From: Onthophagus taurus
Taxonomy: Eukaryota > Arthropoda > Insecta > Coleoptera > Scarabaeidae
Reading direction: 5' to 3'
Length of the DNA: 64,000 nucleotides
NCBI RefSeq assembly: GCF_036711975.1
Contig: NC_091971.1
Coordinates: forward strand, 27,535,501 to 27,599,500
Part shown: positions 23,558 through 34,164 of the stretch, piece by piece
Layout of the letters: each line of letters begins with the position of its first letter
Numbering within the stretch: the stretch's first letter is position 1
Notes under the pieces: generated by a model
Told to the model about the DNA's origin: nothing
Seen by the model: only the letters and a program-made list of their open reading frames with translations
Database searches by the model: none
Translations under genes and position numbers: made by a program

Positions 23558-23850
23558 AATACGAAACACCAGGAAACCAGACTGCGTCGGACGATCGAAA
23601 AAAAAAACCCGTTTGGCACGGACCACGCGTAAAAGCGAAAACGAATCGGTATTAAAAATTAGCTTAAATGCCTTAAATTTTACAGAAAATGAGTCCGAAA
23701 AAGTAGTCACTCCTGACCGAAACACATGCCACGGTCCTCGTATGCGTTCACAACAAAAAACTATCGCAAAATTACCACTGAAAACCACTTTAAAAACCAA
23801 GAGCACTTGTTCCCGATGTTGCATTCAGCATGTTCAGCACGTTCAGGAAT

Positions 23851-24375
23851 GTTCAAATTTCGCTAAACTTCAAATTCAAATTTCACTAAACTTACGGTTC
23901 AGGGCCGTATAGAGCGGGTCAAACAATTAAAGGTGTGTATGAATTGTCTTCGGTCGGGACATTTTGTTAAACAATGCCGTTCGAGCTCTTGTAAACGGTG
24001 CAATTCTCGTCATCATACCTTACTTCATTTGACGCACGATCGCTCAGATTCACCACCACAACCAACGACATCCACCCAAGCACACAGTCTAAATTTCGCA
24101 CAGCATGCAAATCATTCAAACATCTTACTCTCCACCGTAACTGTTCACGCATTCGACAGACATAACAAAAAACATTCATTACGCGCACTCTTGGATCCAG
24201 GCAGTCAAAGTAGTTTTCTTTCGGTAGAAGCTTGCAAGCGGTTAAGATTGTCTAGAACAGCAACAAACGTAAATGTAGCAACAATAAATCAAACACAGTC
24301 AACAATAACGAGTTCCTGTTCATTGCGAATACACACTGCACGGATTTATCACTTAGGGTTAATTGTTTGGTTATA
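23851..24375 (+). pseudogene. Inner BEL zinc fingers and degenerate aspartic protease
   Basis: This continues the gag beyond the LINE insertion. A stop near 23910 breaks the frame before the knuckles CMNCLRSGHFVKQC and CKRCNSRHHTLLH (about 23937-24030). The protease active site reads LLDPGSQSSFLS: the second residue of the catalytic D-S/T-G triplet is proline, so the enzyme is probably dead. The frame stops at 24374-24376 and the A17 region continues in another frame from 24367. Confidence 0.75.
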
Positions 24376-25999
24376 GCAACAATTGCGAATGATTTACCCA
24401 ATTTTGAAATAAACGCAAACACTTTAAAAATACCTACACACATTCACTTGGCGGATCCTTTGTTCAATAAATCCGATAAGATAGATATGCTGATCGGGGA
24501 TGATTATTTTTGGAATTTGTTATGTGTCGGGCAAATCAAACTTGCAAAAGGGCCTATCATGCAAAACACCCGTTTGGGGTGGATCGTTTCGGGGCCGATA
24601 CAAGCGAGCGCGGCACATTCGGTGCGGTGCAATTTAATTTGTAGGAATGACAATTCCGTAATAAATAAGCAGTTGGCGCGGTTTTGGGAAATCGAGGAGA
24701 TTGAAGGGTTAGTTCACTCATCGAAAAATGAAACATTTTGCGAAAATCATTGTTTCGACACCGCTAAAGAAAGGTTTAGATTGGTTGGGCGAATCGTATA
24801 AAACCGCGGAAAATCGTTTAATGGGTATCGAGCGGAAATGCAAACAAAATCGTGAATTCGGTGAGCAATATCATGCATTTATGCGAGGGTATTTGGAGTT
24901 TGGTCAAATGAGAAAGATTGTTGATACGCGCGAGGGTTGTTACATAACACACCACGGGGTGTTAAATGAAAATAGTGCCATCACAAGGATCGTTTTCGAT
25001 GCATCATGTCCCACGTCAATGGGATATTCGCTTAATAATTGTCAGATGGTGGGACCCATATTACAGCCTGACTTGTTCAGTGCCTTGAAACGGTTTCGGG
25101 AATACGCGCACGTAGCTACCGCGGAGATACCTAAAATGTACCGTGCCTGTTTAATCAATCCAACCGAACTTAGTAAAGAGTGTTTTATTGCCGCTCTTTG
25201 GCGACTTTCAGCTAGACGCGGGAAACCGAATCGAATGTTCTCTGATAGCGGAACTAAGTTCGTGGGTGGTAATCGCGAATTACAGGAGCTAAGTCAGTTC
25301 TTGATTGATAACTCTAGCGAACTCAAAACACTGATTGCAAACGCTTTTATTGGTTGGTTGTTTATTCCCCCTAACTCGCCACACTTTGGTGGATTATGGG
25401 AAGGCGGTGTTAAGTCAGTAAAATTTCATTTACGTCGGGTTACCGGCAATGCCTCGTTTACGTACGAAAATTTTTATACATTACTTGTTCAGATTGAGGC
25501 CATCCTTAATTCCCGGCCATTAACCCCATTATCCACCGATCGAAACGATACGACTCCATCAACCCCGGCACATTTTCTAATTGGTGGGAAACTTACTTTC
25601 CCACCAGATCCAGGTTTGAGTCACAACAATGAAACCCGCTTATCGCAATTCCATCGCGCCCAGCAGAGTCAACAACATTTTTGGACCAGGTGGTCCAAAG
25701 CATATTTGTCTGAGCTGCAGAGGTACTACAACTGGTCTACGGGTGACGCTAACTTAAGGTTGGGCCGATTGGTGTCAATGAAGGAAGATAATTTGCCTGT
25801 CTTAAAGTGGCTTACAGGCCGAATTATAGAATTGCACTGCGATAAGGATGAAGTCGCACGAGTGGTCACGCACACAAAATGGGATCGTCAAAAGGGCCAC
25901 GGTCAGATTGTGTCCACTGCCAATGGAATGGCAATCTTGGATTTCATTAATTTGATTGCTTGTGATTGCGTGAATTGTGCGTGCGCGATTAATCACTCA
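24367..25999 (+). pseudogene. Inner BEL A17 region joined to integrase, RT core deleted
   Basis: The first part (24367-24801) is the end of the protease/A17 domain: DMLIGDDYFWNLL and NTRLGWIVSGPI. A frame change near 24730-24800 leads to the start of the RT (HHGVLNENSAITRIVFDAS, SLNNCQMVGPILQPDLFSAL, then EIPKMYR). At about 25140 the coding jumps straight into the integrase (GKPNRMFSDSGTKFVGGNRE, WLFIPPNSPHFGGLWEGGVK, LTPLSTDRNDTTPSTPAHFL). The YVDD box, RNase H and first integrase aspartate are therefore missing. The C-terminal DUF5641-like part is cut at 26000 by the Harbinger derivative. Confidence 0.8.
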
Positions 26000-26910
26000 C
26001 GCCCGTTTGCACCGTTTTTGAGTTAAGCTTTGCTTAACTAAGCGTCCCTTAATTTTTAAGCCAAGCTTTAAATGTAATCCGTTGCACCGCAATATATTTA
26101 AGAAAGTTTAGTAAAGCAAAAATAAACTCGGCAACAACGCACTAAATCGGTGAAAATGGGAAACTGTATTACCGATAATCTTTTTTTAATAATTGGTTTT
26201 GACATTTCAAAGTTAGTGTGCGAAATTTGTACTTTTTACAACTCCGAATAAGAATGGACGTGGAAAAGAAAAAGAGAATGCGTTCTCTTAATTATAGTTG
26301 CCGCGAAAAGGAAGTACTATTATCAATAGTTTCCAGTTACAAAAACATTGTCGAAAACAGAAAAACAGACTGTGTCTGCGGAACAAAAATTAAGTATTTG
26401 GAAAGTTATTGCTGACGAATTTAACAGTCAGTCGCCAAATTCATGTTATAGAAGCGTTGATTCGTTGAAAAAGTATTATGAAAATCAAAAAAAAATATTA
26501 AGAAAAAAAGTAGCAGAAGAAAGAAAATACATATACACAACAGGCGGAGGAAAACAATTCACGATTATTGAACCCGACGACGGTTTATTGTTGTCCCTAG
26601 TCAACAAGAAAACGTTGTACGGGTTCCAAAATGAATTTGATAGTGACTTTATTCAGAATGTGGATGAACATTTCCAAACATATCTTCATCGTCGTCAAAA
26701 ATATCCATGTTTTCACAATTTTCACGTCACACAATGACAAATAAATTTTTTCACGTAATTTAAAGCTACGCTTAACCGGTAAACTCCGAACATTGAACGC
26801 TTAAATTAAGCTGAGAATAAGCGTAGCTTAAACAACGGTGCAAACCGATTTAAAAATTTAAGGAAAGCTTAGCGTAAAGCGACGCTTAACTATTGCGGTG
26901 CAAACGGGCA
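26000..26910. mobile_element. PIF/Harbinger deletion derivative (911 bp), TSD TCA
   Basis: The ends GCCCGTTTGCACCG and CGGTGCAAACGGGC are inverted, and TCA lies on both sides (25997-25999, 26911-26913). The sequence is nearly identical to the complete element at 47068-49846 but lacks about 1.87 kb: ORF1 is joined after its AGAATGTGGA segment directly to the start of the transposase gene (GCATCATTTCC region). The remnant ORF1 (26254-26735 in pieces) also has lost two bases in a TGTGTG run relative to the complete copy. Mobilisation would need the transposase of a complete element. Confidence 0.9.
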
Positions 26911-27027
26911 TCAGTCGTGTAAATTCAATTTTTCGATTTTTTTTTTCATACATTTTGAAGTATAGTGTCATTATTGTTAATTTATGTTGTTATTTGTTGA
27001 AAGGTAGTTCTTTCAAGGCGGGGAGTA

Positions 27028-27467
27028 TGTTAGATTTTATATTATAATATTAGTTCATTTATATTGGATTTATTTGTATCGCCTCATATGTTTAGTGTGG
27101 ATTTGAAGTGTCTCGAGTCGCAAGATTAGGGTTTTTTATCGCATTATTTATTGGGTTGAGATAAGTGTGGAAATGCGTTGGGGTGTATATTTCGGTGTTT
27201 AGGTAAGGATTTTTAGTTATGACCTTAAATAAAGAAGGAGCCTGCGAGCTCAACTCGTATCAGTTATTCAGATCAGTCTTCGATTTAACACACACCGAAA
27301 CAGTACCCCTTCAATTTACGCGGAGCAAGGCTCCCTATATAACTCTCGCCACAACTAATCGCAATTTATATGTATAGTTTAAGTGTAATTAATAATAAAG
27401 TTTATGGAAACGTAAAACCAAGATTTTGTTGTTAACCAGCGCCCACCAGATAAAAAAGAAATAATCA
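27028..27467 (+). repeat. 3' LTR of inner BEL element
   Basis: The 440-bp LTR begins TGTTAGATTTTATATTATAA directly after a purine-rich AAGGCGGGGAGTA tract and ends ATAATCA, followed by the target duplication AAATT. It matches the 5' LTR except for a handful of substitutions and a 1-bp indel near the end. Confidence 0.9.
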
Positions 27468-27472
27468 AAATT

Positions 27473-30400
27473 TATGAATGATTATATATCATCTGAACAC
27501 ATGAGTATCATTTCTGATGAGTCTACTAAATCTCCTTTAGCATACTATATTCCACACCACTGTGTATTACGAGCAGAAAGTGCCTGCACTAAACTAAGAG
27601 TAGTTTTCGACGCCCCAGCGCGATCGTCAAATGGGAAATCCCTAAATGATAACCTTCTTATCGGCCCAAAACTACAACAAGATATAATGAAAATTCTGTT
27701 AAATTTTCGATGCTTTAAGTATGCTTTCATTTGTGATATAAAACAAATATATAGGCAAATTCTTCATAGGCCCCAAGACAGAGATTACCAAAGAATCATT
27801 TGGAGATCATCTCCTGATAAACCAATCCAAGAATATTGATTGAATACCGTAACATATGGGCTTGCTTCATCACCTTTTTTGGCGCTTCGCACAATTTTAG
27901 AACTGTCCAATTTATATTCACAAGAATTTCCAATGGCTTCTGAATCACTAAAACATCATATATATGTAGATGATATCGTCACCGGTGCTTCCACCATCGA
28001 TGATCTACTTAAGTTACAAAAAGAATTAATAATGGTGTTACAAAAGGGTGGTTTTGAACTTCGTAAATGGGCAAGTAATAATGAAACAGTATTATCGTCT
28101 GTCCCTATTTCTGATCAATTAACAACAATATCTTTCGAATGTGAAGAAATAAATTGCGTCAAAGTCCTGGGCTTGCAGTGGAATCCAGTCAAGGATACAT
28201 TTACTTATTCATATACAGCCCGTGTTACTCAATGTACAAAAAGAACAATTCTATCAGAGATCGCCAGAATCTACGATCCCTTGGGATTTTTAACACCGTG
28301 TACATTAAAGACCAAACATTTGATACAACAGCTATGGCAATTGAAAACGTCATGGGATGATTCCCCTCCGGAATTTATCAAGACTTCATGGAACATGTTT
28401 AAATCCAAACTCCCATTATTATCAAAATTTAACCTGTCCCGTTGTATGATCCTTGATAATCCCACCAGCATTCAATTACATTTATTTTGCGATGCATCGC
28501 AGATAGGTTATTGTGCCGTTGCCTATATTCGAACAACAACTAATGAAAACAAATGTTATTCTCATTTTGTTTGTGCTAAAGCTCGTGTAGCTCCTCTAAA
28601 GGTTATTTCTATTCCTCGATTAGAACTCTGTGCAGCTCTTCTGCTTACTGAGTTATTTGAACATATCAATGAAGTTTTATCACACAAAATTCAGTTTGAA
28701 TCCATTTATGCATGGTCAGACTCTCAAGTCGTGCAGTCTTGGCTTGCATCTCCTGCTCAAAGATGGAAGGTCTTTGTGGCAAATCGTGTCACTAAAATAC
28801 AAGAAATTTTACCGATTCATCATTGGCGACATGTTCCGTCATTAAATAATCCCGCTGATTGCGGTTCTCGTGGATTGTTTCCTGATCAATTAATCAATTC
28901 CGATCTTTGGTGGCAGGGCCCATCATGGCTCTGTGATCATTCCGATAATTGGCCGTCTAGTCCATCTATGACTGCTGAAACGAAAGACACAATAGAGGAA
29001 CAAAGACAACTTTTCATAAATGCTATTGTGATTGAATCTCATATCTTTGATACTCTCCTTAATCGTTTTTCTTCTTTATCCAAGATAAAACGTATTATTG
29101 TTTATTGTAAACGATTCATTCTTCATTGCCAACGAAAAAAGAAATCATTTTCTATGGTATTATCACCATTTGAATTACAGGGTGCATTATATTCATTGAT
29201 TCAGCATGTGCAAACTCAAACCTTTTCTTTTCTATTCACCGCTATCCGTCACAATAAACCAGTTCCTAAACCCTTTCATTCATTATCTCCATTTGTCGAT
29301 CGTGACGGGTTGATCAGGGTGGGTGGACGATTAAAACAATCTGAGTTACCGTTCGATCAGACACATCCAGTGTTGTTGCCCCGGAATTCGCGACTAAGTG
29401 AATTAATTGTGGAAGAAGTTCATCGTGAGTTCTTGCATCCGGGATACCGAACTGTCTTATCATTGGTGATGCAACAATTTTGGATCATGGGCTCAAGATT
29501 TGTAATCCATCGTGTATTATCAAGATGCATTCCATGTTTTAAGATGAAACCACGTTCGTACGCACCAGTCATGTCAGATCTCCCTAAGTTCCGAATCGAA
29601 GAGATTAAACCATTTTCCAAAGCTGCAGTGGATTTTGCAGGACCTGTTTTTACCACATTAAATAGAAGTCGAGCTTCTAAATCTGTCAAGTCGTATATCT
29701 GTGTTTTTGTCTGTACGGCCACCAAGGCCATTCACCTTGAACTTGTTTCAGGTTTATCCACTGATGCCTTTTTAGCAGCACTTCGCCGATTCGTTTCCCG
29801 TCGAGGACGATGTTCTATACTTATCTCAGACCAAGGGACCAATTTTATAGGCTGTAATAATCGTTTGAAAGAAATGGCAGAAATCGTAGGTGTCAAACTT
29901 GGCTTAGAATGGAAATTCAACCCACCTGGAGCACCACATTTTAATGGTTTAGCTGAATCCAATGTAAAGTCAGTTAAGACTCACTTGATAAAGGTTATTG
30001 GTAGTCAAGTGCTCTCCTTTGAAGAAATGTATACCGTTTTGACACAGATCGAGGCGATTTTAAATTCAAGACCCTTGACTCCCGTGTCAAGTGATCCAAA
30101 CTATTTACAAGCCTTAACTCCAAGTCACTTTTTACATCTTGAACCATTAAATTCTTGTATTGTAGATCCTAATCTATCCACGGTACCTTGCAGTCGTCTC
30201 GATCGATGGCAGCTTCTACAAAAAACCGTTCAAGATTTTTGGAAACGTTGGAAACACGACTACCTACACACACTTCAACAAAGAACTAAATGGACTGAAT
30301 CTTCATCCAATTCCGTCGTCGGAGATATGGTTCTGATTAATAATGAAAACCGACCTTCTTTCCAATGGGACCTTGGAAGAATTGAAGAAATTCAACCCGG

Positions 30401-30491
30401 AAAAGACGGGGTAGTCAGAGTAGTCACCCTAAAAACTTGCACTGGTCGTTTGACGCGCCCAGTAGTGAAAATTTGTCCGTTGCCAAAATAA
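27473..30491 (+). pseudogene. Outer BEL reverse transcriptase, RNase H and integrase
   Basis: This is the second half of the outer BEL/Pao polyprotein, in the order RT, RNase H, integrase. RT motifs: TKLRVVFDAPARSSNGKSLN, FICDIKQIYRQI and the catalytic HIYVDDIVTG. RNase H: LHLFCDASQIGYCAVAYI, LELCAALLLTEL and AWSDSQVVQSWL. Integrase: zinc-binding HREFLHPGYRT...RCIPCFKMK, then VDFAGPVF (first D), LISDQGTNFIG (second D) and HFNGLAESNVKSVKTHL (E). A DUF5641-like C-terminus ends at PVVKICPLPK. One TGA at 27837-27839 interrupts the frame right after PIQEY; everything from 27840 to 30491 is open (883 codons). With the stop in the gag half, this copy is two point mutations from open. Confidence 0.9.
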
Positions 30492-31572
30492 AATAAACAA
30501 CACTTTCCTTATAAAAAAAAAAATAATAATAAATAATTAAAATTAATATTTTTTGGTGGGTGGAATGGCTGCGCAGCGCGGGCATTTAGCAAAAATTTAA
30601 GAATTACGGCTCGACCCGAACCACACACACATATTTTTGACTTCGCCTTTGTAACGCGAATTTTTAAAATTATTTTTATAAGTTACGCATTATTATAATA
30701 TATATAAAAACTGTGATATAGTGTCGAAATCGCGATAGGGAACAGCGATAGGGACAATAAAGTAAGAAATTAATAACAATTTATTCATGGTCTTTTCCTT
30801 TTAATATCTTCCTTTTTTTCTTTGAATCAGTACCTTTTATTTTGTTTCCGAACCGTTTTCGAGCAAACAGTATTCTTCATCTTTTATTGATCTAATATCA
30901 ACATATCGACGATTTCATAGAGAAAGAATCAAGCTTTCAAATGGTGCATTTAGTTTTCGGCTATCTCTAATAATAAGAAAGATATCAGTTAATAAAATTA
31001 CGGGTAAAAGTTTGTTGTTGGAAGGTTTGTTGCTATCGTCACACGGCTTATTTATTAAGTAAACTACTATTAAATAAGCTACTATACTTATTTATCATTT
31101 ATATTTACAAGATAAAGATATATCAGTCGTTTGACAGATCAATTGATACACAATCTATTAACACAAAGTCTATTATTACACATTTGGTAGAAACAATTCT
31201 ATCCTAACGACATTTAATTGTGGTTATGCATCGAAAGCCTAAGAAACAAAGTTTTTATCCGAAAATATGTTGTAATTTCAACAAGTTTAGTGAAAATAAC
31301 TTTTTATTTTGTGCGTGGGTATAAAATTATCTTCTGTAGGCGTAGTCGCTTGTCAGGGTCATCAAAATATGTGGTGACAATTTAATGTATTTTATTCTAA
31401 TCACGTCGTGGTCACCAAAATATGTGGAGCTATTCTCACATATATTAAAAAAAATAATAAAAATTGACTTGTTTTTTAGATGAAGTCTATTGCAGGGTGG
31501 TTCAACTCAATACATTACAAGTGAAATCAGTTATTAGTATTAGTCTATTTCAGTAGATGGCGCTAACCGTTC
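30492..31572. other. Non-coding, probably includes BEL 3' end
   Basis: A TTTTTTGGTGGGTGGAATGG tract at about 30548-30567 could be the polypurine tract of the outer BEL element, with LTR sequence starting after it, but no copy exists upstream to confirm this. AATAAA occurs near 30760. No gene recognised. The rest is AT-rich sequence of unknown origin. Confidence 0.35.
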
Positions 31573-31580
31573 ATTTTGTA

Positions 31581-31843
31581 TAAAGTCCCTAGATTTACAA
31601 AGTACCGCTATTCATGAAGCCTGTTTTCGAGCCAAAACGGCGGTTTGACAACTTGTCATTGCATCTCACCACTTATTTACAAAAATATTTAGGACTTTCG
31701 ACTCTTCAGAGTACCACGAGAAAAAAAGAAAAGAAATTTGGCGTAATGTTATCAATAGAATAACATAGTTTTTTAAATTTCCCGCTTGACTTTCGAGCCA
31801 AAATGGCGTCAAACCGCTGTACTTTGTAAATCTAGGGACTTTA
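31581..31843. mobile_element. hAT-type MITE, 263 bp, perfect 8-bp TSD
   Basis: The ends are inverted and identical for 25 bases, starting TAAAGTCCCTAGATTTACAA. ATTTTGTA is repeated at 31573-31580 and 31844-31851. An 8-bp duplication and a terminus fitting the YARNG rule point to the hAT superfamily. There is no coding capacity. Confidence 0.85.
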
Positions 31844-31851
31844 ATTTTGTA

Positions 31852-32160
31852 ATATGTACAACGAAATTAGGCACAATTCAAGGTTATTTCAAATCGCGTA
31901 CTTCTGACAGTTTTCCACCATTTTGTTATCTGACAGATTTTAACAGTTTTGTCAAGTGTGGTCTTAGGTTGAGTTTACTTTTCGTTTCTTCCATTTTCTA
32001 TTTTCGTCTATCTTGTTGAACAGAATATTAAACAGTCTTTTTCAAGACTCTTTGTTCCTTGTGGATCATTTATTAGAACAACATACAGGTAAGTTTGAAT
32101 TACATTTAATAACCTCAAATGTATAAAAATTGCATTTATTAATTGTTAGATATATACGGA
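31852..32160. other. Short non-coding spacer
   Basis: No gene or repeat end recognised between the hAT MITE and the next Harbinger derivative. Confidence 0.4.
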
Positions 32161-32533
32161 TAAAGGTCTTTGCCCACTACACCGTATCATAGCATGACCG
32201 TAACCGTATCGACACATGCAAAAAAGTATTCTTTGTATGAATTACTATGAGGCAATGCCCACTGGACCGTTCCGGCACTGGCCAACACCGTACCGTGCCA
32301 TGCCCGGCCCGACAGCAATTCCTAGGGAGAAATATTTTGCAGATGCCAAAACGTTTTGTGCATGGCACGCACCGATATGCATAGGCGGCCCAACCGGGTG
32401 GTTACCGCACATGCTCCGCGTTTGCTCCGCGTTTGCTCCGTGTTTGCTCTGCGTTTACTCCCCGAACAGCAAACATCTGTTTTACTATTCCTTTCGCGCT
32501 AGAACACTGCAGCAGATGTGAACCTTGTTAAAT

Positions 32534-32686
32534 ATGGAGGACGAAAAACTAATAGAATGTGTTCGTAAATACGAATTTTTGTATAACCTTCAACATCCAA
32601 AATATATGGATACTCAAAGAAAAGAGCCTGGAAGGAAATTTGAAATGATGACATTCGAAAGTGCTGAAAAATTTGTGTCTAAATAA
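32534..32686 (+). pseudogene. Harbinger ORF1 fragment (MADF domain start)
   Basis: MEDEKLIECVRKYEFLYNLQ is the first part of a MADF (Myb/SANT-like) DNA-binding domain, as found in the accessory protein of many insect Harbinger elements. The frame closes after 50 codons, where internal deletion has removed the rest of the domain. Confidence 0.65.
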
Positions 32687-32746
32687 TGTCCAGTATTCTC
32701 CCTCAGCTTGTCGTTCTTTTAGACCATCGTGAATCCAGTGCCGTCG

Positions 32747-34078
32747 CACAGTGGTCCACAAGCGGTAAAATGTGAACGAAAACCAAATTTTCGAAATTTT
32801 TTTTTTCATGCTACATGTACTTTAGGTCCTAATAGACTGAGAGGTGAAAGGAATAAAGTCTTATGTACTTTCTAGTGCCAACTGTACGCAATAAAACAGT
32901 ACTACAATTCTTGTGTATTAAATAATATCATAAAATGCTACAACTTTAGATGAAGAAAATATATTGTGTTCCACTTTTTCAAGACAATGCGTTGTTGCTA
33001 TCTTGATTATATTCTTTTTCTTAAAAGATAAATCTCGTACATTTGGTGTAAACTCGCATAACAATAATAGAATACCAGTTTCAGGCTTATCTAACAACCG
33101 GAAGTGGTTGTTACAGTGCGGCAAAAAACTGAAACACTTGAAATATCTACTGTTTTTATAAGTACGAAGGCTTTCACGGCTGGGGTTAATTGAACTAAAA
33201 TTAGAACTGAAACTAGACCTACAACTAGAAATTTTCGGGTTTTGCCGTGCGTCTTTTAAGAAAAGGTTTGACGTTTCGCATTCCATGTTGCAACCTTCTT
33301 CAGAAACACTTCGAACCAGTTTTATAAAATGATATTTAAAAAAAAATTTTTAAATGTTTGGATAATTATCCAAATGTAAATGTAAATTCTATATTATATT
33401 GTAAGTGGGGGTTTGATGGTAGCGGATGTCATTCGACTTATAAACAAAAGTTCATCACAAATGCAGAGGGTAAAGATGATTCGCTATTTGTGTCTTCCTA
33501 GTCCCATTACGATTGGATTATTTTTACATATTTTTTTTACATACATTCAAACGGTGTAATAAAAACTATAGCATTCCATTTCAAATAACGAAGTTATGGT
33601 GTACTTCGGTAGACCGGAAGTGGCAGCCATCTTGAAAATATTTTAGATTGAAAGTTCCGAATGAACAACCCATGTTACCAAAATTTCAAAATTGTACGAA
33701 TAGTGGAACCTGAAAAAGTTCTAACTAACCAGATACGTGAGACACTCTGTAGTTAAAGATTTATTTATAGAAACCTTACATCGAAGTAAACTATATAACC
33801 AATTTAGTTTAAACAATTTTGTATTTAGCTATCCTCCACGATTTAATAGCGTTGTATAAAATTTTGTATTTATTCAATTCTAAGGACCTAAATTATATGA
33901 AAAAAATAGAATATGGCCTCAAGTAAATTAGTACTTCCGGTTGACATATTTGATCCAAAAGTTCACAAAGTCTTTAGCATATAGTCCTATAGCCACATAC
34001 CAAGTTTCAAAAAATTATCTCAACCCAAACTGCGTTAAAATATTTTTGTTTGGGTTTTTTCGAATTTAGACCACTGTG
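32747..34078. mobile_element. Non-autonomous Transib element, 1332 bp, TSD CGTCG, RSS-like ends
   Basis: Both ends start CACAGTGGTC read inward, and CGTCG is present on both sides (32742-32746, 34079-34083), matching the GC-rich 5-bp duplications of Transib. The left end reads CACAGTG, 22 bases, ACGAAAACC. The right end reads CACAGTG, 22 bases, ACAAAAATA. The interior retains a fragment of transposase around the first catalytic aspartate (KWGFDG at about 33410), directly comparable with the larger copy at 43813-46731. Relative to that copy it lacks about 300 bp and about 1.5 kb. It has no open transposase. Confidence 0.9.
33266..33307 (-). ncRNA. Degenerate hammerhead-ribozyme-like motif
   Basis: This is the counterpart of the motif at 44426-44467. 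CTGAAGA and GAAACGTC are conserved on the minus strand, but two changes in the helix II strand (ending AATGC instead of GCATCC) remove part of the pairing. It is probably inactive. Confidence 0.35.
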
Positions 34079-34083
34079 CGTCG

Positions 34084-34164
34084 TCGCTGTTTTTGCGTTA
34101 CTTCTTCTTCCTCATCCAAAATAATCATTGCCAATTGTCTGATAGATAACTTTCTAATAGCCAT
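34084..34164 (-). pseudogene. Harbinger transposase N-terminal fragment
   Basis: On the minus strand an ATG at 34164 opens MAIRKLSIRQLAMIILDEEE and then a basic stretch (TQKQRRR), the usual beginning of a HARBI1-like transposase. The Transib element inserted exactly here, duplicating CGTCG, and no downstream transposase sequence follows on its far side. Confidence 0.5.

Larger units (their letters stand above)
18184..23843 (-). mobile_element. Jockey/CR1-type LINE, apparently full length, minus strand
   Basis: The two-ORF LINE lies antisense inside the inner BEL gag. CAGGAAT occurs at 18177-18183 and 23844-23850, a plausible 7-bp target duplication. On the minus strand it carries ORF1 (PHD-like finger), ORF2 (endonuclease and RT) and a short 3' UTR. 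It ends in an AATAAATAAATAAATAA tail. Its tail is split by a second LINE (18203-19514). Without that insertion it would be about 4.3 kb. Confidence 0.85.
16420..27467 (+). mobile_element. Inner BEL/Pao retrotransposon with both LTRs, TSD AAATT
   Basis: Two near-identical LTRs (16420-16858, 27028-27467) bound the element, with AAATT at 16415-16419 and again at 27468-27472. By eye the LTRs differ at about 8-10 sites, so the insertion is not brand new. It carries gag, zinc fingers, a protease with an altered active site, part of the A17/RT N-terminal region and the integrase, but the RT catalytic core and RNase H are missing. It is further interrupted by two LINEs and one Harbinger derivative. 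It cannot move on its own. Confidence 0.9.
14333..30491 (+). mobile_element. Outer BEL/Pao retrotransposon, split by a second BEL element
   Basis: Gag-protease coding (14333-16419) and RT-RNase H-integrase coding (27473-30491) belong to one BEL/Pao polyprotein. They are separated by 11,048 bp of inserted inner BEL element. Coding continues exactly across the insertion once the 5-bp duplication AAATT is discounted (...NDYTKF before, MNDYIS after). Two nonsense codons (16142-16144 and 27837-27839) make it defective. LTRs of this outer copy could not be recognised. Confidence 0.85.

Noticed and set aside
32216-32521. 101-codon ORF inside the Harbinger derivative.
   Set aside because: It covers subterminal repeat text (repeated CCGCGTTTGCTC-like units) and has no similarity to transposon proteins. 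The supported ORF1 is at 32534.
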